The notes beneath the pieces are model-generated. The model did no database searches. It saw nothing but the letters and a program-made list of their open reading frames with translations, and was not told the DNA's origin. A DNA stretch of 64,000 nucleotides from Virgisporangium ochraceum (GTDB taxonomy: Bacteria; Actinomycetota; Actinomycetes; Mycobacteriales; Micromonosporaceae): positions 1-64,000 of the forward strand of contig NZ_BOPH01000026.1 in assembly GCF_016863655.1 (NCBI RefSeq), given 5' to 3'. Below, piece after piece: positions 8,662-17,470 of the stretch. The position numbers and the translations under genes are program-made. Position 1 is the stretch's first letter. The number at the start of each line of letters is the position of its first letter.

Positions 8662-11169
8662 TTACGAAGAGAGCGCTCTCCCACGCTCTCCGGTCGGGGC
8701 TCCGAGATCGTTGGCGCACCGGAGGACGGGCGGCCGGCCGATCGCGTCCCGGTCGATGGGACGAGCACAGCGGACCTCGAACACGGCCCGCTCGCCGGGT
8801 AGCAGGGTCGCCAGCGCGGTGTCCACGGTGGCCGCCGGGTCGAGCCGGTCCGGGAACAGGGTGAGGTCACGCAGCAGCGTCGCCGCGGCGACCTCCACGC
8901 GGAGGCCGCCGTCGGCCTCCACCACGGTCGTCGAGTACTCCGGCACGGGGTACGCGAGGTCGACGTCCTCCGCGAAATACCAGGTGGAACGGCCAACTCC
9001 TGCGTCTGCGACGACCAGTTCGGCCGCCGGGTCGGCGGGCGTCCGCACGTCGTCCGGCAGCGGGACGCGGTGCGTTCCGCCCGGCTCGACCTCGACCTCG
9101 ACGGAGAACCGGGCGAGGGTCTCCCCGCCGAATCCACATCGACGCACGTCGAAGTGTGCGGACCACGGGGCGACCCCGTCGTTGACGAGGACGACCGCCA
9201 GACCGTCGCCAGGTTGTGGCTGGAACGTTATGAGCCGGTCGGCATACGAACGACGCAACGCGTACCAGAGGGGCTTGCGGCGTCCGTCACCGTCGACGGC
9301 CGCCCAGGACGTCACCGGCCAGCAGTCGTTGAGCTGCCAGACGATCGTGCCCATGCACAGCGGGCGCAGCGAGCGGAAGTGCTCGATGCCGAAGGAGACC
9401 GCCCTGGCCTGGTTCAGCTGGGTTGCCCAGTGCCAGTCGTCGAACGCGCCGGGACCCGGTTCGGGCAGGTGACCGGCGAGGCCGCGCAGCAGCTTGCCGT
9501 TGCCGTCGAGCGCCTTCTGGTGGTGCAGGACGCCCGGCGAGTCGGCCGCCAGCGGCTCGTCGCTCACGGAGCGTCGCAGCGTGGCGTACGCCGGTGGGCC
9601 CTGGAAGCCGAACTCCGCCACGAACCGGGGCCGGTACTCGCGGTACTTCCGGTAGTCGTCGGTGTTCCAGACGTCCCAGATGTGCGTCGTGCCGTGCGCC
9701 GGCTCGTTCGGGTGGCGGTCGTCGCCGCCCGCGTACGGGCTGCCGGGCCAGTAGGGCCGGGTCGGGTCGAGGTCCGCCACGATCCGGGGCAGCACGTCGT
9801 GGTAGTAGCCGGCACCCCACGTCCGGTCACCGAGCTGCTCGGCCCAGCCCCAGTCGCGGTAGCCCCAGAGGTTCTCGTTGTTGCCGCACCACCAGATCAG
9901 GCTCGGATGCGGCATCAGCCGCACCACCTGCTCGGCCGCCTCGGCCCGGACCTCCGACGCGAGCGGCTCCTCCTCGGGGTAGGCCGCGCAGGCGAACAGG
10001 AAATCCTGCTCCACCATCAGGCCCAGCTCGTCGGCGAGCCCGTAGAAGTCCGCGCTCTCGTACCGGCCGCCGCCCCAGACCCGCAGCAGGTTGACGCCGG
10101 CGTCGACGGCCTGCCCGAAGCGCTCCGCGAGCCGCTCCCGCGTCACCCGGGTGAGGAACACGTCGTCGGGGATCCAGTTGACGCCACGGACGAACACCGG
10201 CCGTCCGTTGATCTTCACGGTGAACGGTGTGCCGTCGGCGTCGGGCGCGGTGTCGACCTCGACGGTGCGGAAGCCGATCCGCCGCTCCCAGCGGTCGAGG
10301 TCGCGGCCGTCGTGGCGGAGCGCCACGGTGAGGTCGTAGAGCGGCTGCGCGCCCTGGCCGACGGGCCACCAGAGGTCGACGTCGGGCACGTCGAGGGTGA
10401 CGGTGCCGGTCGTCGCGCCGGGCTCCAGGTCGAGGGCCACCGAGTGGTCGCCGAGGGTCACCGTGAGGGTCGCCCCGAGATCGGAAAGACTCTTTACGTC
10501 GGCCCGCACGGTCACGCGTCCACTGTGCTCTTCTTTTTGGCCACCATCGACGACCGTGACCTCCGGACGGACCGCGACCAACCGCGCCACCGACCACGTC
10601 TCGAGGCCGATCGGACCCCAGATGCCGGCGGTGGCCAGCGTCGGACCCCAGTCCCAGCCGAAGTTGCAGGCCATCTTCCGCACGTACGGCACCGGCTCCT
10701 TGCCCATGACGTGCGGCCGCTCGCCCACCGCGGCCATGACCGCGTCGCCGTAGCGGTACACCGAGTCGAAGCGGACCGCGAGCCGGTTCGCGCCCGGGCG
10801 CAGCAGGTGCGTGACGTCGAACCGGTACGACCGGTGCATGTTGGCGGTGGTGCCGACCTCGGCGCCGTTGAGCATCACCGTCGCGACCGTGTCGAGCCCG
10901 TGGCAGACCAGGTCGGTGCGGCCCCCGCCCGGGGTGTGCTCGAAGACCGTCTCGTAGACCCAGTCGGTACGGCCGACCCACTGCAGCCGGTTCTCGTTGT
11001 CGTCGAGGTACGGGTCCGGGATCAGGTCCGCGGCGAGCAGGTCGGTGTGCACGCAGCCCGGCACGGTCGCCGCGATGCCGGCCGGCAGGGCCCGTGCCTC
11101 CGCCGGCGACCCACCGGGCTGGCCTTCCGCGACCGAGAGCGTCCAGCCAGCCAGCGGTTGCAACGACAA
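8662..11169 (-). CDS. Beta-mannosidase, glycoside hydrolase family 2
   Basis: 835 residues, no signal peptide, so cytoplasmic. The order is GH2 sugar-binding jelly roll (with the VPGCVHTDLL and WVGRTDWVYE stretches), immunoglobulin-like domain, TIM barrel and C-terminal beta domains. The acid/base is predicted at Glu432 in WCGNNEN and the nucleophile at Glu519 in FVAEFGFQ; both are typical of beta-mannosidases, which hydrolyse terminal beta-D-mannosides. The start is TTG with a strong GGAGG five to six bases upstream. It precedes the ABC importer in the same direction but has its own promoter. A GH2 beta-galactosidase or glucuronidase is less likely given the overall motif pattern. Confidence 0.9.
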   Translation of the reverse strand: MSLQPLAGWTLSVAEGQPGGSPAEARALPAGIAATVPGCVHTDLLAADLIPDPYLDDNENRLQWVGRTDWVYETVFEHTPGGGRTDLVCHGLDTVATVMLNGAEVGTTANMHRSYRFDVTHLLRPGANRLAVRFDSVYRYGDAVMAAVGERPHVMGKEPVPYVRKMACNFGWDWGPTLATAGIWGPIGLETWSVARLVAVRPEVTVVDGGQKEEHSGRVTVRADVKSLSDLGATLTVTLGDHSVALDLEPGATTGTVTLDVPDVDLWWPVGQGAQPLYDLTVALRHDGRDLDRWERRIGFRTVEVDTAPDADGTPFTVKINGRPVFVRGVNWIPDDVFLTRVTRERLAERFGQAVDAGVNLLRVWGGGRYESADFYGLADELGLMVEQDFLFACAAYPEEEPLASEVRAEAAEQVVRLMPHPSLIWWCGNNENLWGYRDWGWAEQLGDRTWGAGYYHDVLPRIVADLDPTRPYWPGSPYAGGDDRHPNEPAHGTTHIWDVWNTDDYRKYREYRPRFVAEFGFQGPPAYATLRRSVSDEPLAADSPGVLHHQKALDGNGKLLRGLAGHLPEPGPGAFDDWHWATQLNQARAVSFGIEHFRSLRPLCMGTIVWQLNDCWPVTSWAAVDGDGRRKPLWYALRRSYADRLITFQPQPGDGLAVVLVNDGVAPWSAHFDVRRCGFGGETLARFSVEVEVEPGGTHRVPLPDDVRTPADPAAELVVADAGVGRSTWYFAEDVDLAYPVPEYSTTVVEADGGLRVEVAAATLLRDLTLFPDRLDPAATVDTALATLLPGERAVFEVRCARPIDRDAIGRPPVLRCANDLGAPTGERGRALSS

Positions 11170-11189
11170 CGGGACCTCCGGGCGGGGGT

Positions 11190-11205
11190 ACTTAACCGGG
11201 TAAGT
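11190..11205. promoter_or_regulatory. LacI-type operator, copy 2
   Basis: Minus-strand ACTTACCCGGTTAAGT, a 16-bp palindrome with 7 of 8 pairs and central CG. It begins about six bases after the predicted transcription start and ends just before the ribosome binding site of the mannosidase, a repressing position. Its core matches copy 1 in the transport promoter. Confidence 0.6.
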
Positions 11206-11217
11206 TGAAGTTCCCGC

Positions 11218-11247
11218 ACGATAGAACCGCTGTCACGAGAGTGTCAA
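11218..11247 (-). promoter_or_regulatory. Promoter of the beta-mannosidase gene
   Basis: Minus-strand TTGACA (11242-11247), an 18-nt spacer and TATCGT (11218-11223). The predicted start of transcription is near 11211, immediately upstream of operator copy 2. Confidence 0.6.
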
Positions 11248-11300
11248 CGGCGCAACCTGTTTCGCGGCCGCGGTCAGGCCTCCTGCGGACCCGAACCGAC

Positions 11301-13949
11301 TCAGACCGGCAACCCGGCACCGACGCACACGAAGCCGGCCGCGGCGGCCAGCTCCGCGCCGCCGTCGTGGCCCACCGACTGCTGCGCCTGCGCCAGTGCC
11401 GCCGCCGGAGCGAGCCCGGACGCGAGGCGCTTGTGGAGCTCGACCATGAGCGGCGCCGTCGCCGCGTCGGGCACCGGCACCACCGACGCGACCAGCTGCT
11501 GGGCACCCTTGGCGAGGAACGTCGCCGCGAGACCGAGCAGCTCGTCGCCGGCGTAGACGACGTGACGGCCGCTGTCGCAGGCCGCGAGCACGACCGTCGG
11601 CGGAACCCGGGGCAGCTGCTCGAGGTCGTAGACCATCAGCGGGCCGTCGGCCAGCTGCAGCGACGAGAAGAGCGGGTTGTCCGGCGACAGCCGGCCGTGC
11701 ATCGCCAGGTGCGCCAGGTCGGCGTTCGTCAGCGCCGACGCGGTGGCGTCGGCCGTCGCGGAGCCGTCGACGATCGGCGCGGTGCCGTAGATCGCGGCCA
11801 CCGACTCGGCCTCGCTGCGGGCGCCGGGCAGCTGCGGACCGGCGACCACCGCCACCGACCCGGTGGCCTCGTAGGTGCGGGTGCGGGCCTGGTGCCACGA
11901 CGTCGCCGACGGAGCCACGGTGACCGGACGCCCGGCGAACGTCGGCAGGATCGACCACGGCAACGACTGCAGCCGGCCGGTCGGCACGAGCACCACCGGC
12001 GCACCGGTGACCGCGTCGCCGAGCGCCGCGCGCACCGGGGCGAGCAGCAGCGCGTCCAACCGCTCGGCCGCGGCCCGCAGCATCGCGACGGCGGCCGCCC
12101 GGCCCGCCGCGCCGGACCGCTGCCGGGCCAGCCGGTGCAGCGCGAACGCCACCCGGTCGAGCAGGTCGTGCACCGCCTCGGCGCGCCCGAGGTGGTGCAG
12201 CCGGGCCCGACCGCCGACCAGCGCCACCACCGACAGCTCGCCGTCGAGCTCGACGAACTCCAGCAGCGCTGCCCGGCCGAGCCGGCCGACCAGCGCGTCG
12301 AGCGACGACGGGTCGGTGAGCTCCGCCTGCCCCGGCTGGCGGCGGCAGTAGTTGCGGATCTGGCGCTCCAGCGCGATCTGCCGGGCCAGCGCCCGTGCCG
12401 GGTTGCCGCCGCTGCCGCGCAGGTCGGCCACCTCGTTGACGGCCAGCCGCAGCTCGGCCAGGGCCGCGGCGAGCATCGGGTCGTCGGGCGGACGCACCGG
12501 CCGGATGAGGAACAGGCTGGCCCGGCCCCGTTCCGCCCACTCGAACACCGCCCGCGGGTTGCCCCGGTTCATCGCGATCCGCAGCCCGAGCTGGGCCAGC
12601 TCGGTGCGCTGCGCCGCCGTGTGCGCGAGCACGTCGGTGGCGCCGAGGGTCGCGCGGTGCTCGTCCACGATCCGCAGGCCCGTGCGGACGGCCCGGACCG
12701 CCCCGCCGGACCTGCCGCCCGACAACCGCAGCAGGGCGGTGGCGTACCAGGCCCGTGCGCGCAGCGCGGCCGGCCCCCGCCGCCGCGCCGGGTCGACCCG
12801 CTCGAGGTGCGCCCGCGCCTCGGCGACCCGGCCCCGCTCCAGCGCCAGCTGCCCGGCCACCACCCGCGCCTCGGCCGCCGACGCCGTCCAGGGCGTGCGG
12901 TCGAGCGCGTCGGCGACCCGGGCCACGTCGGCCACGCCGACCCGCGCCCGGTTCGGACCGGCCAGCCGCGCGGCCAGCACCGCCAGCCGCGCCTGGGCGG
13001 CCCACTCCGGCCGGTTCTGCCGCTCCAGCTCCCGCACCGCCTGGGTCGCCTGTGCCAGCGCGGCGGCCGGGTCGTCGTCGAGCAGGGCGGCCCGGCTGTG
13101 CAGCAGCCGCACCTCAGGCAGGTCGCCGAGCCGGCGCTCCCGGCGAAGCTCCGTGGCGGCCGTCTCCGCCGCCGCGCGCGCCTCGGCGGCGAGGCACATC
13201 GACAGCAGCAGCTCGGTGCGGTCGCGGAGGATGCCGCCGACCTGCGCCTTGAGCGCGCGCAGCCGCTGCTCGGCCTCGTCGAGGTCCCGGAGCGCCTGCG
13301 GCAGGTCGCCGGCGAGCGTGTTCACCCACCCCAGGTTCTGCCGGGTGAACGCCGCCGACGTGCCGAGCTCCAGTTCGTCGGCCAGCCGCATCGCCTCGTG
13401 CAGGTCGGCGACCGCGCTGCCCAGCTGGAACCGGTGCCCGTACAGCACCCCCCGGTTCGACAGCACCCGCCACACCCACATGCGGTCGTCGGCGCGGCGC
13501 AGGGCCGGCAGCGCGGCGTTGTAGTCGGCGAGCGCGTTGTCGAGCCGGCCCCGCTGGTGCGCGATGACGCCCCGCTGGGCGAGCGCCTGCGCCCGTTCGG
13601 CACCGTGCAGGTCGGTGATGGCCCGGTCGATCTCGCGCACGGCCCGGCCGTACCAGCCCCGGAAGCCGCTGACGCCCGCCAGCGTCATCCGGGCCTGCGC
13701 GGCCAGCTCCGGCCGGCCGGCCCGCTCGCCGTGCCGGATCGCCGCCTTCAGGTGGCGCAGCGTCACGTCGATGTCGCGGCTGTGCATCGCGGCGACGCCC
13801 AGGGCCCGCTCGGCGACGCAGGCGGCGGCGAGGTCGCCGACGGCGACGGCGCGGTCGCGGACCGCCGAGGCCGCCCGGGTGGCCTGACGGGGATCGGATT
13901 CCGCCGACCGCAGGGCGGCACGGGCCTGATCTACTAGGTCGGAACTCAC
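11301..13949 (-). CDS. TPR-CHAT domain protein (caspase-like protease)
   Basis: 882 residues, cytoplasmic. The N-terminal ~450 residues are helical TPR-like repeats (AVGDLAAACVAERALG, GRLDNALADYNAAL); the C-terminal ~280 residues are a CHAT domain. The caspase-type dyad is intact: His751 in LAMHGRL and Cys791 in LAACDSG, followed by the GDELLGLA loop. CHAT proteins are clan CD proteases that usually act in regulated proteolysis or cell-death circuits, with TPRs sensing or recruiting partners. GTG start; no clear Shine-Dalgarno. It is divergent from a subtilisin-fold protease with only 98 bp between them, which suggests joint control. Substrate unknown. Confidence 0.85.
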   Translation of the reverse strand: MSSDLVDQARAALRSAESDPRQATRAASAVRDRAVAVGDLAAACVAERALGVAAMHSRDIDVTLRHLKAAIRHGERAGRPELAAQARMTLAGVSGFRGWYGRAVREIDRAITDLHGAERAQALAQRGVIAHQRGRLDNALADYNAALPALRRADDRMWVWRVLSNRGVLYGHRFQLGSAVADLHEAMRLADELELGTSAAFTRQNLGWVNTLAGDLPQALRDLDEAEQRLRALKAQVGGILRDRTELLLSMCLAAEARAAAETAATELRRERRLGDLPEVRLLHSRAALLDDDPAAALAQATQAVRELERQNRPEWAAQARLAVLAARLAGPNRARVGVADVARVADALDRTPWTASAAEARVVAGQLALERGRVAEARAHLERVDPARRRGPAALRARAWYATALLRLSGGRSGGAVRAVRTGLRIVDEHRATLGATDVLAHTAAQRTELAQLGLRIAMNRGNPRAVFEWAERGRASLFLIRPVRPPDDPMLAAALAELRLAVNEVADLRGSGGNPARALARQIALERQIRNYCRRQPGQAELTDPSSLDALVGRLGRAALLEFVELDGELSVVALVGGRARLHHLGRAEAVHDLLDRVAFALHRLARQRSGAAGRAAAVAMLRAAAERLDALLLAPVRAALGDAVTGAPVVLVPTGRLQSLPWSILPTFAGRPVTVAPSATSWHQARTRTYEATGSVAVVAGPQLPGARSEAESVAAIYGTAPIVDGSATADATASALTNADLAHLAMHGRLSPDNPLFSSLQLADGPLMVYDLEQLPRVPPTVVLAACDSGRHVVYAGDELLGLAATFLAKGAQQLVASVVPVPDAATAPLMVELHKRLASGLAPAAALAQAQQSVGHDGGAELAAAAGFVCVGAGLPV

Positions 13950-14047
13950 GAAGGGAATCCGGCCCAGGCACGTCGTATCAACGACACTCCAACCCGCTCC
14001 GTAGGGAAGGAGCTTACCGCGATGACCCCTGTGGAGAGGACAGCGTA
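13950..14047. promoter_or_regulatory. Divergent promoter region of the CHAT/S8 module
   Basis: The 98 bp must hold promoters for both genes. A short dyad GTCGT-ATCA-ACGAC sits at 13972-13985. GAGAGGA, eight bases before the S8 start, is a good ribosome binding site. I find no convincing -35/-10 pair. Confidence 0.3.
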
Positions 14048-15307
14048 ATGGCGACGGCCGACAGCGAGAACCACCCGGTGAGCACGGTTCCCGACGAGAT
14101 CGTGGTCGATCTTCCGTACGAGGACCTGGTGCTTGCCCTGCTCCGTGACCTCGGGCTGCGCCGGGAGGTGAAGGCGAGCAGCCGGGTACTGGAGCTGAGC
14201 CGCATCGGCGTCTCCGGGCTCGACGAGGCGGCCACGCGGCTGCGTGCCGAGGCCGACGAACTCGCCGCCTCGCCCGGCTCGCAACCGTGGCGCACGGCCT
14301 TCCCCCGGCCCACCGGGCAGGCGTCCCCGCTCGACCTGCTGCTGTACACCATCCGCTTCCGTACCGCCCGGGAGAACGCCGGCTGGACGTTCGAGATGGG
14401 CAAGAACCGCCACGTCCGTAGTGTGATCGGCCTGCCGCACCTGAGCGTCGGCGGGGTGCTCTACCCGGAGCCGGCGTCGGCGCCCACGCCGCGCCCCGGC
14501 GAGCCGGCCCGCGACACCTGCCTGGTCGGGGTGCTCGACACCCGGATCACCGCCCACCCGGCGCTGGTCGGCAAGCTGCACGCCGACGAGGGCGCGGTGC
14601 TCGACGGCGCCGGTCCGCACTCGCACTACGCCGGGCACGCGACGTTCGTGGCCGGGCGCATCCTGGCCGAGGCGCCGGAGGCGCGGCTCGTGGTCGGCGC
14701 CGTGCTCGACGACGAGCGCGGCATCGCCACCGCCTGGGACACCGCGCTGGCGATGATGAAGTTCCGCGACTCGGGCGTGAAGATCCTCAACCTGTCGCTG
14801 GGCTGCATCACCGCCGACGGCGACGCCCCGCTGATCATCGCGCGGGCCGTCGAGCTGCTCACCCCGCAGATGGTGATCGTCGCGGCCGCCGGCAACCACG
14901 GCGACCCGAAGCTCAACGGCGACTCCGGCACCGACGAGCGCGCCGCCTGCTGGCCCGCGGCGTTGTCGCAGGTCGAGGCCGTCGGGGCGCTCACCGAGGC
15001 GGGCGACCGGGGCGAGTTCAGCCCGGACGTGCGGTGGACGTCGTTCATGGCACCGGGCCAGAACGTCGTGGGACCGTTCCTGACCGGTACGGTCAACGTG
15101 CAGACGCGCGAGCACGGCACCCTCCCGACGGAGTTCCCGGAGGGGTGGGCCTCGTGGTCGGGCACGTCGTTCGCCGCGGCGACGGTCACCGGGCGGCTGG
15201 CCCGGCTCACCGCGAGGAACGGTGGCGACCCGCACGCCGCACTACGTGAACTCCGGCGGACCCTGCGCCAGGCCGGTGGGAGCGACCCGATCAGGCTGGC
15301 GCACTGA
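14048..15307 (+). CDS. S8 family (subtilisin-like) serine protease
   Basis: 419 residues. The catalytic triad is complete: Asp164 (GVLDTRI), His197 (YAGHATFVAG) and Ser374 (WSGTSFAAA), with oxyanion Asn283 in AAAGNHGDP. There is no signal peptide or obvious propeptide; the first ~150 residues form an extra domain with a helical look, so it is probably cytoplasmic, unlike secreted subtilisins. Good ribosome binding site. It is followed within 14 bases by the sigma factor and is divergent from the CHAT protease. Cytoplasmic S8 proteases next to CHAT proteins suggest a proteolytic cascade, which is inference. Confidence 0.88.
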   Translation: MATADSENHPVSTVPDEIVVDLPYEDLVLALLRDLGLRREVKASSRVLELSRIGVSGLDEAATRLRAEADELAASPGSQPWRTAFPRPTGQASPLDLLLYTIRFRTARENAGWTFEMGKNRHVRSVIGLPHLSVGGVLYPEPASAPTPRPGEPARDTCLVGVLDTRITAHPALVGKLHADEGAVLDGAGPHSHYAGHATFVAGRILAEAPEARLVVGAVLDDERGIATAWDTALAMMKFRDSGVKILNLSLGCITADGDAPLIIARAVELLTPQMVIVAAAGNHGDPKLNGDSGTDERAACWPAALSQVEAVGALTEAGDRGEFSPDVRWTSFMAPGQNVVGPFLTGTVNVQTREHGTLPTEFPEGWASWSGTSFAAATVTGRLARLTARNGGDPHAALRELRRTLRQAGGSDPIRLAH

Positions 15308-15321
15308 AGGGGGAGGCGTGC

Positions 15322-15927
15322 ATGGCTGACGACCCATCGGTCGTCGCGCTGGTGATCGAGGCACGCGACGGCAGCCAGCTCGCGTGGAACGCGATCGTCG
15401 ACCGGTACGCGCCGCTGGTCTGGGCCATCGGCCGGCGGCACGACCTCGGCCGGCCCGACATCGACGACGTGGGCCAGAGCGTCTGGCTCAAGCTCGTCGA
15501 GCACCTGGCCGACATCCGCGACCCGGCGGCGCTGCCGGGGTGGATCGCGACGACCACCCGCAACGAGTGTCTGCGGGTGCTGCGCACCAGCCGGTCGCGG
15601 GAGCAGGCCGAGCACAAGGCCGAGCCGGAGACGTACGCCGAGGGCGGCTACGCCGAGATCGAGCAGGAGCTCGAACGGGTGCAGCGGCAGGCGGCGCTGC
15701 GGTCGGCGTTCCGGGAGCTGCGGCCGCGCTGCCAGGAGCTGTTGTCGCAGCTGTTCAAGGAGCAGCGGCCGGCGTACCGCGAAATCAGCGCCACCTTGGG
15801 TATGAAGATCGGTTCGATCGGTCCGAGCCGGGAACGCTGTCTCTCGGAACTGCGGCGCTGCCCCGCCCTCGCCACGCTGATCGAGGGCGAAGGGGCCGGC
15901 GCCCCCCGGGAAGCGAGGCGACGGTGA
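15322..15927 (+). CDS. RNA polymerase sigma factor, ECF-like sigma-70 family
   Basis: 201 residues with a region 2 (WNAIVDRYAPLVWAIGRRHDL...DDVGQSVWLKLVEHL...PGWIATTTRNECLRVLR) and a region 4 helix-turn-helix (ELLSQLF...YREISATLGMKIGSIGPSRERCLSELR). The region-2 linker is the usual ECF size. Strong GGGGGAGG ribosome binding site. Second gene of the S8-sigma-small protein operon; the promoter it recognises is unknown. No separate anti-sigma factor with a zinc-binding domain is visible, unless the next gene fills that role. Confidence 0.88.
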   Translation: MADDPSVVALVIEARDGSQLAWNAIVDRYAPLVWAIGRRHDLGRPDIDDVGQSVWLKLVEHLADIRDPAALPGWIATTTRNECLRVLRTSRSREQAEHKAEPETYAEGGYAEIEQELERVQRQAALRSAFRELRPRCQELLSQLFKEQRPAYREISATLGMKIGSIGPSRERCLSELRRCPALATLIEGEGAGAPREARRR

Positions 15928-16400
15928 CATCTATGGCGGCAACCCGCTGGGAAGACGACAACGAGCTGTTGGCACTGCTGGAGGAGGCCCTCGACGCGGA
16001 GGGCGACGTACCGCCGGACTTCATCGCCGCCGGCAAGGCGGCGTTCGCCTGGCGCACCATCGACGCCGAACTCGCGGCACTGGTCTACGACTCGAGTACC
16101 GACGCAGACCGCGAACCGGCACTGACCCGCACCCAGACCACGGCCGACCTGCGGGCGCTCACGTTCGCCTCGGCCAACATCACGATCGAGCTGGAGCTCA
16201 CCGCCACCGGCCTGATCGGGCAGCTCGTGCCGCCGGCGACGGCGGAGATCGAGGTGCAGACGGCGGCCGGCGTCACGGATTCCGTCGCCACCGATGAACT
16301 GGGTTGCTTCACCATCCGTGTCATCCCACAGGAGCCGTTCCGGTTGCGCTGCCGGGTGGGAGAGACGGTCGACGTCCTCACCACCTGGATCACGCGCTAG
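15924..16400 (+). CDS. Small protein of the CHAT/S8/sigma module
   Basis: 158 residues from GTG, overlapping the sigma-factor TGA by four bases (GTGA) with GAGG five bases ahead; an ATG three codons later is possible. The N-terminal ~60 residues are helical and acidic (EDDNELLALLEEALDAEGDVPPDFIAAGKAAF). The C-terminal ~90 residues are predicted beta strands (ITIELELTATGLIGQLVPP...GCFTIRVIPQEPFRLRC) that resemble a small carboxypeptidase-regulatory/Ig-like fold. Position suggests a partner or regulator of the sigma factor. I do not recognise the family. Confidence 0.75.
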   Translation: MTSMAATRWEDDNELLALLEEALDAEGDVPPDFIAAGKAAFAWRTIDAELAALVYDSSTDADREPALTRTQTTADLRALTFASANITIELELTATGLIGQLVPPATAEIEVQTAAGVTDSVATDELGCFTIRVIPQEPFRLRCRVGETVDVLTTWITR

Positions 16401-16432
16401 CGGCACGGATCCGGCCGGGGAGGCACACCACG

Positions 16433-16469
16433 GGGTGGTGCGGGCGTCACGGGGGCGTCCGCACCACCC
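16433..16469. terminator. Hairpin terminator between convergent genes
   Basis: A 14-bp stem (GGGTGGTGCGGGCG against CGTCCGCACCACCC, with one G-T wobble) and a 9-nt loop, followed by TTT on the plus strand. It ends the sigma-factor operon and lies three bases from the end of the LamG gene. Confidence 0.75.
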
Positions 16470-16471
16470 TT

Positions 16472-17194
16472 TCAGCGGGTGCCGATGTCGATGCGGTCGA
16501 TGTCGCCGGCGTAGTAGTCGCAGCCCACGTCGACCTGGTCGCAGTCGACCTTGCCGCCGATCGCGAGCGGCCACGAGTTGTCGATCGTCCCGACCCATCC
16601 GTAGGCCCGCGCCTCGGTCCGCCCGTCGATACGCAGCGTCACGCCCTCGGGTCCGCGCTCGCATTCGACGGTGTGCCACCGCCCGTCGTTGATCCGGGTC
16701 CTGGCGAACACCGCGCGGCTGCCGCGGGACCCGCGGAACAGGCACTCCACCCGTCCGCTGGGGATCTGCAGCTTGAAGTTCCCGCCGGCCGACGTCGCCT
16801 GGCCCTTCTGGACGATGTTGCCGAAGTGGTACACCGTGCGCAGCCGCACGGTCACCACGTAGGTCCGGTCGCCGGGGTCGAGGGCCCGGTGGTCGGGAAC
16901 CGTCACGATGTGACCGGGCCGCGCCGGCGGGCGGTCGGGCTCGAGGCGCTCGAAGCGGTACCCGGTGCTGCCGCTGACGGTGGTGCCGGTGCCCACCTCC
17001 CGCCCGATGGAGCCGTGCAGGCCGTGCCCGGTGCCGTCGACCATGGTGCGCGCGCCGCGGCTCTCGTTCATCGACCAGGACGCGACGGGGGTCACGCTCG
17101 ACGCGTCCACCGGTGCCGCCACGGCGGCGACGGCCACCAGGGCGAGGGCGCTGATGAACCCGGTGCGGCGGCCCCGGCTTGTACTCAAGGACAT
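16472..17194 (-). CDS. Secreted LamG/concanavalin-A-like domain protein
   Basis: 240 residues. An Arg-rich n-region and Ala/Val-rich h-region (GFISALALVAVAAVAAPVDA) form a Sec signal peptide with cleavage near residue 31. The mature part is one LamG-type jelly roll (VASWSMNE...GHGLHGSIG... YVVTVRLRTVYHFGNIVQKGQ...GRTEARAYGWVGTIDNSWPLAIGGKVDCDQVDVGCDYYAGDIDRIDI), ending with the usual final strand. Such domains bind carbohydrate; no catalytic domain is attached. Monocistronic. Confidence 0.85.
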   Translation of the reverse strand: MSLSTSRGRRTGFISALALVAVAAVAAPVDASSVTPVASWSMNESRGARTMVDGTGHGLHGSIGREVGTGTTVSGSTGYRFERLEPDRPPARPGHIVTVPDHRALDPGDRTYVVTVRLRTVYHFGNIVQKGQATSAGGNFKLQIPSGRVECLFRGSRGSRAVFARTRINDGRWHTVECERGPEGVTLRIDGRTEARAYGWVGTIDNSWPLAIGGKVDCDQVDVGCDYYAGDIDRIDIGTR

Positions 17195-17422
17195 GGCGGA
17201 ACGCTAACCGCAATAAGGACAAACCGCCTAAAGCACGGGAAACCTTCACACCGGACGGTTCAACTCCCCGGTCACCCTGCGCCGCCCGTTCAGTTGTGCT
17301 CCCCCTGTGCGGGCCGATCCCCCGACCCCGACGGCGCCTCCCCCACCTCGACGCACACAGCGAGGGGCGGGCGGCGGGCGGGACCGGCGCACGGACAGGG
17401 CGCCGCGGGCGGGACCGGCGCA

Positions 17423-17461
17423 CGGAAGCCCCCGGGCGCCGAGGCGGCCCGGGGGCTTCCG
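17423..17461. terminator. Hairpin terminator of the L,D-transpeptidase gene
   Basis: A perfect 15-bp stem (arms centred on AGCCCCCGGGC) with a 9-nt loop lies 9 bases after the transpeptidase stop codon. The 230 bp between it and the LamG gene hold two copies of a ~20-bp direct repeat (GGGCGGGACCGGCGCACGGA at about 17377 and 17408) and nothing else I can name. Confidence 0.75.
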
Positions 17462-17470
17462 CACGTGCTG

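Noticed and set aside
8669..8680. GAGAGCGCTCTC palindrome near the transport promoter as a CebR-like operator
   Set aside because: It lies within the end of the mannosidase coding sequence, is only 12 bp, and about 15 perfect 12-bp palindromes are expected by chance in 64 kb.
13950..14047. ECF promoter (GGAAC-N16-CGTC) for autoregulation of the CHAT/S8 module
   Set aside because: GGAAT and CGTC are present but only 12 nt apart.
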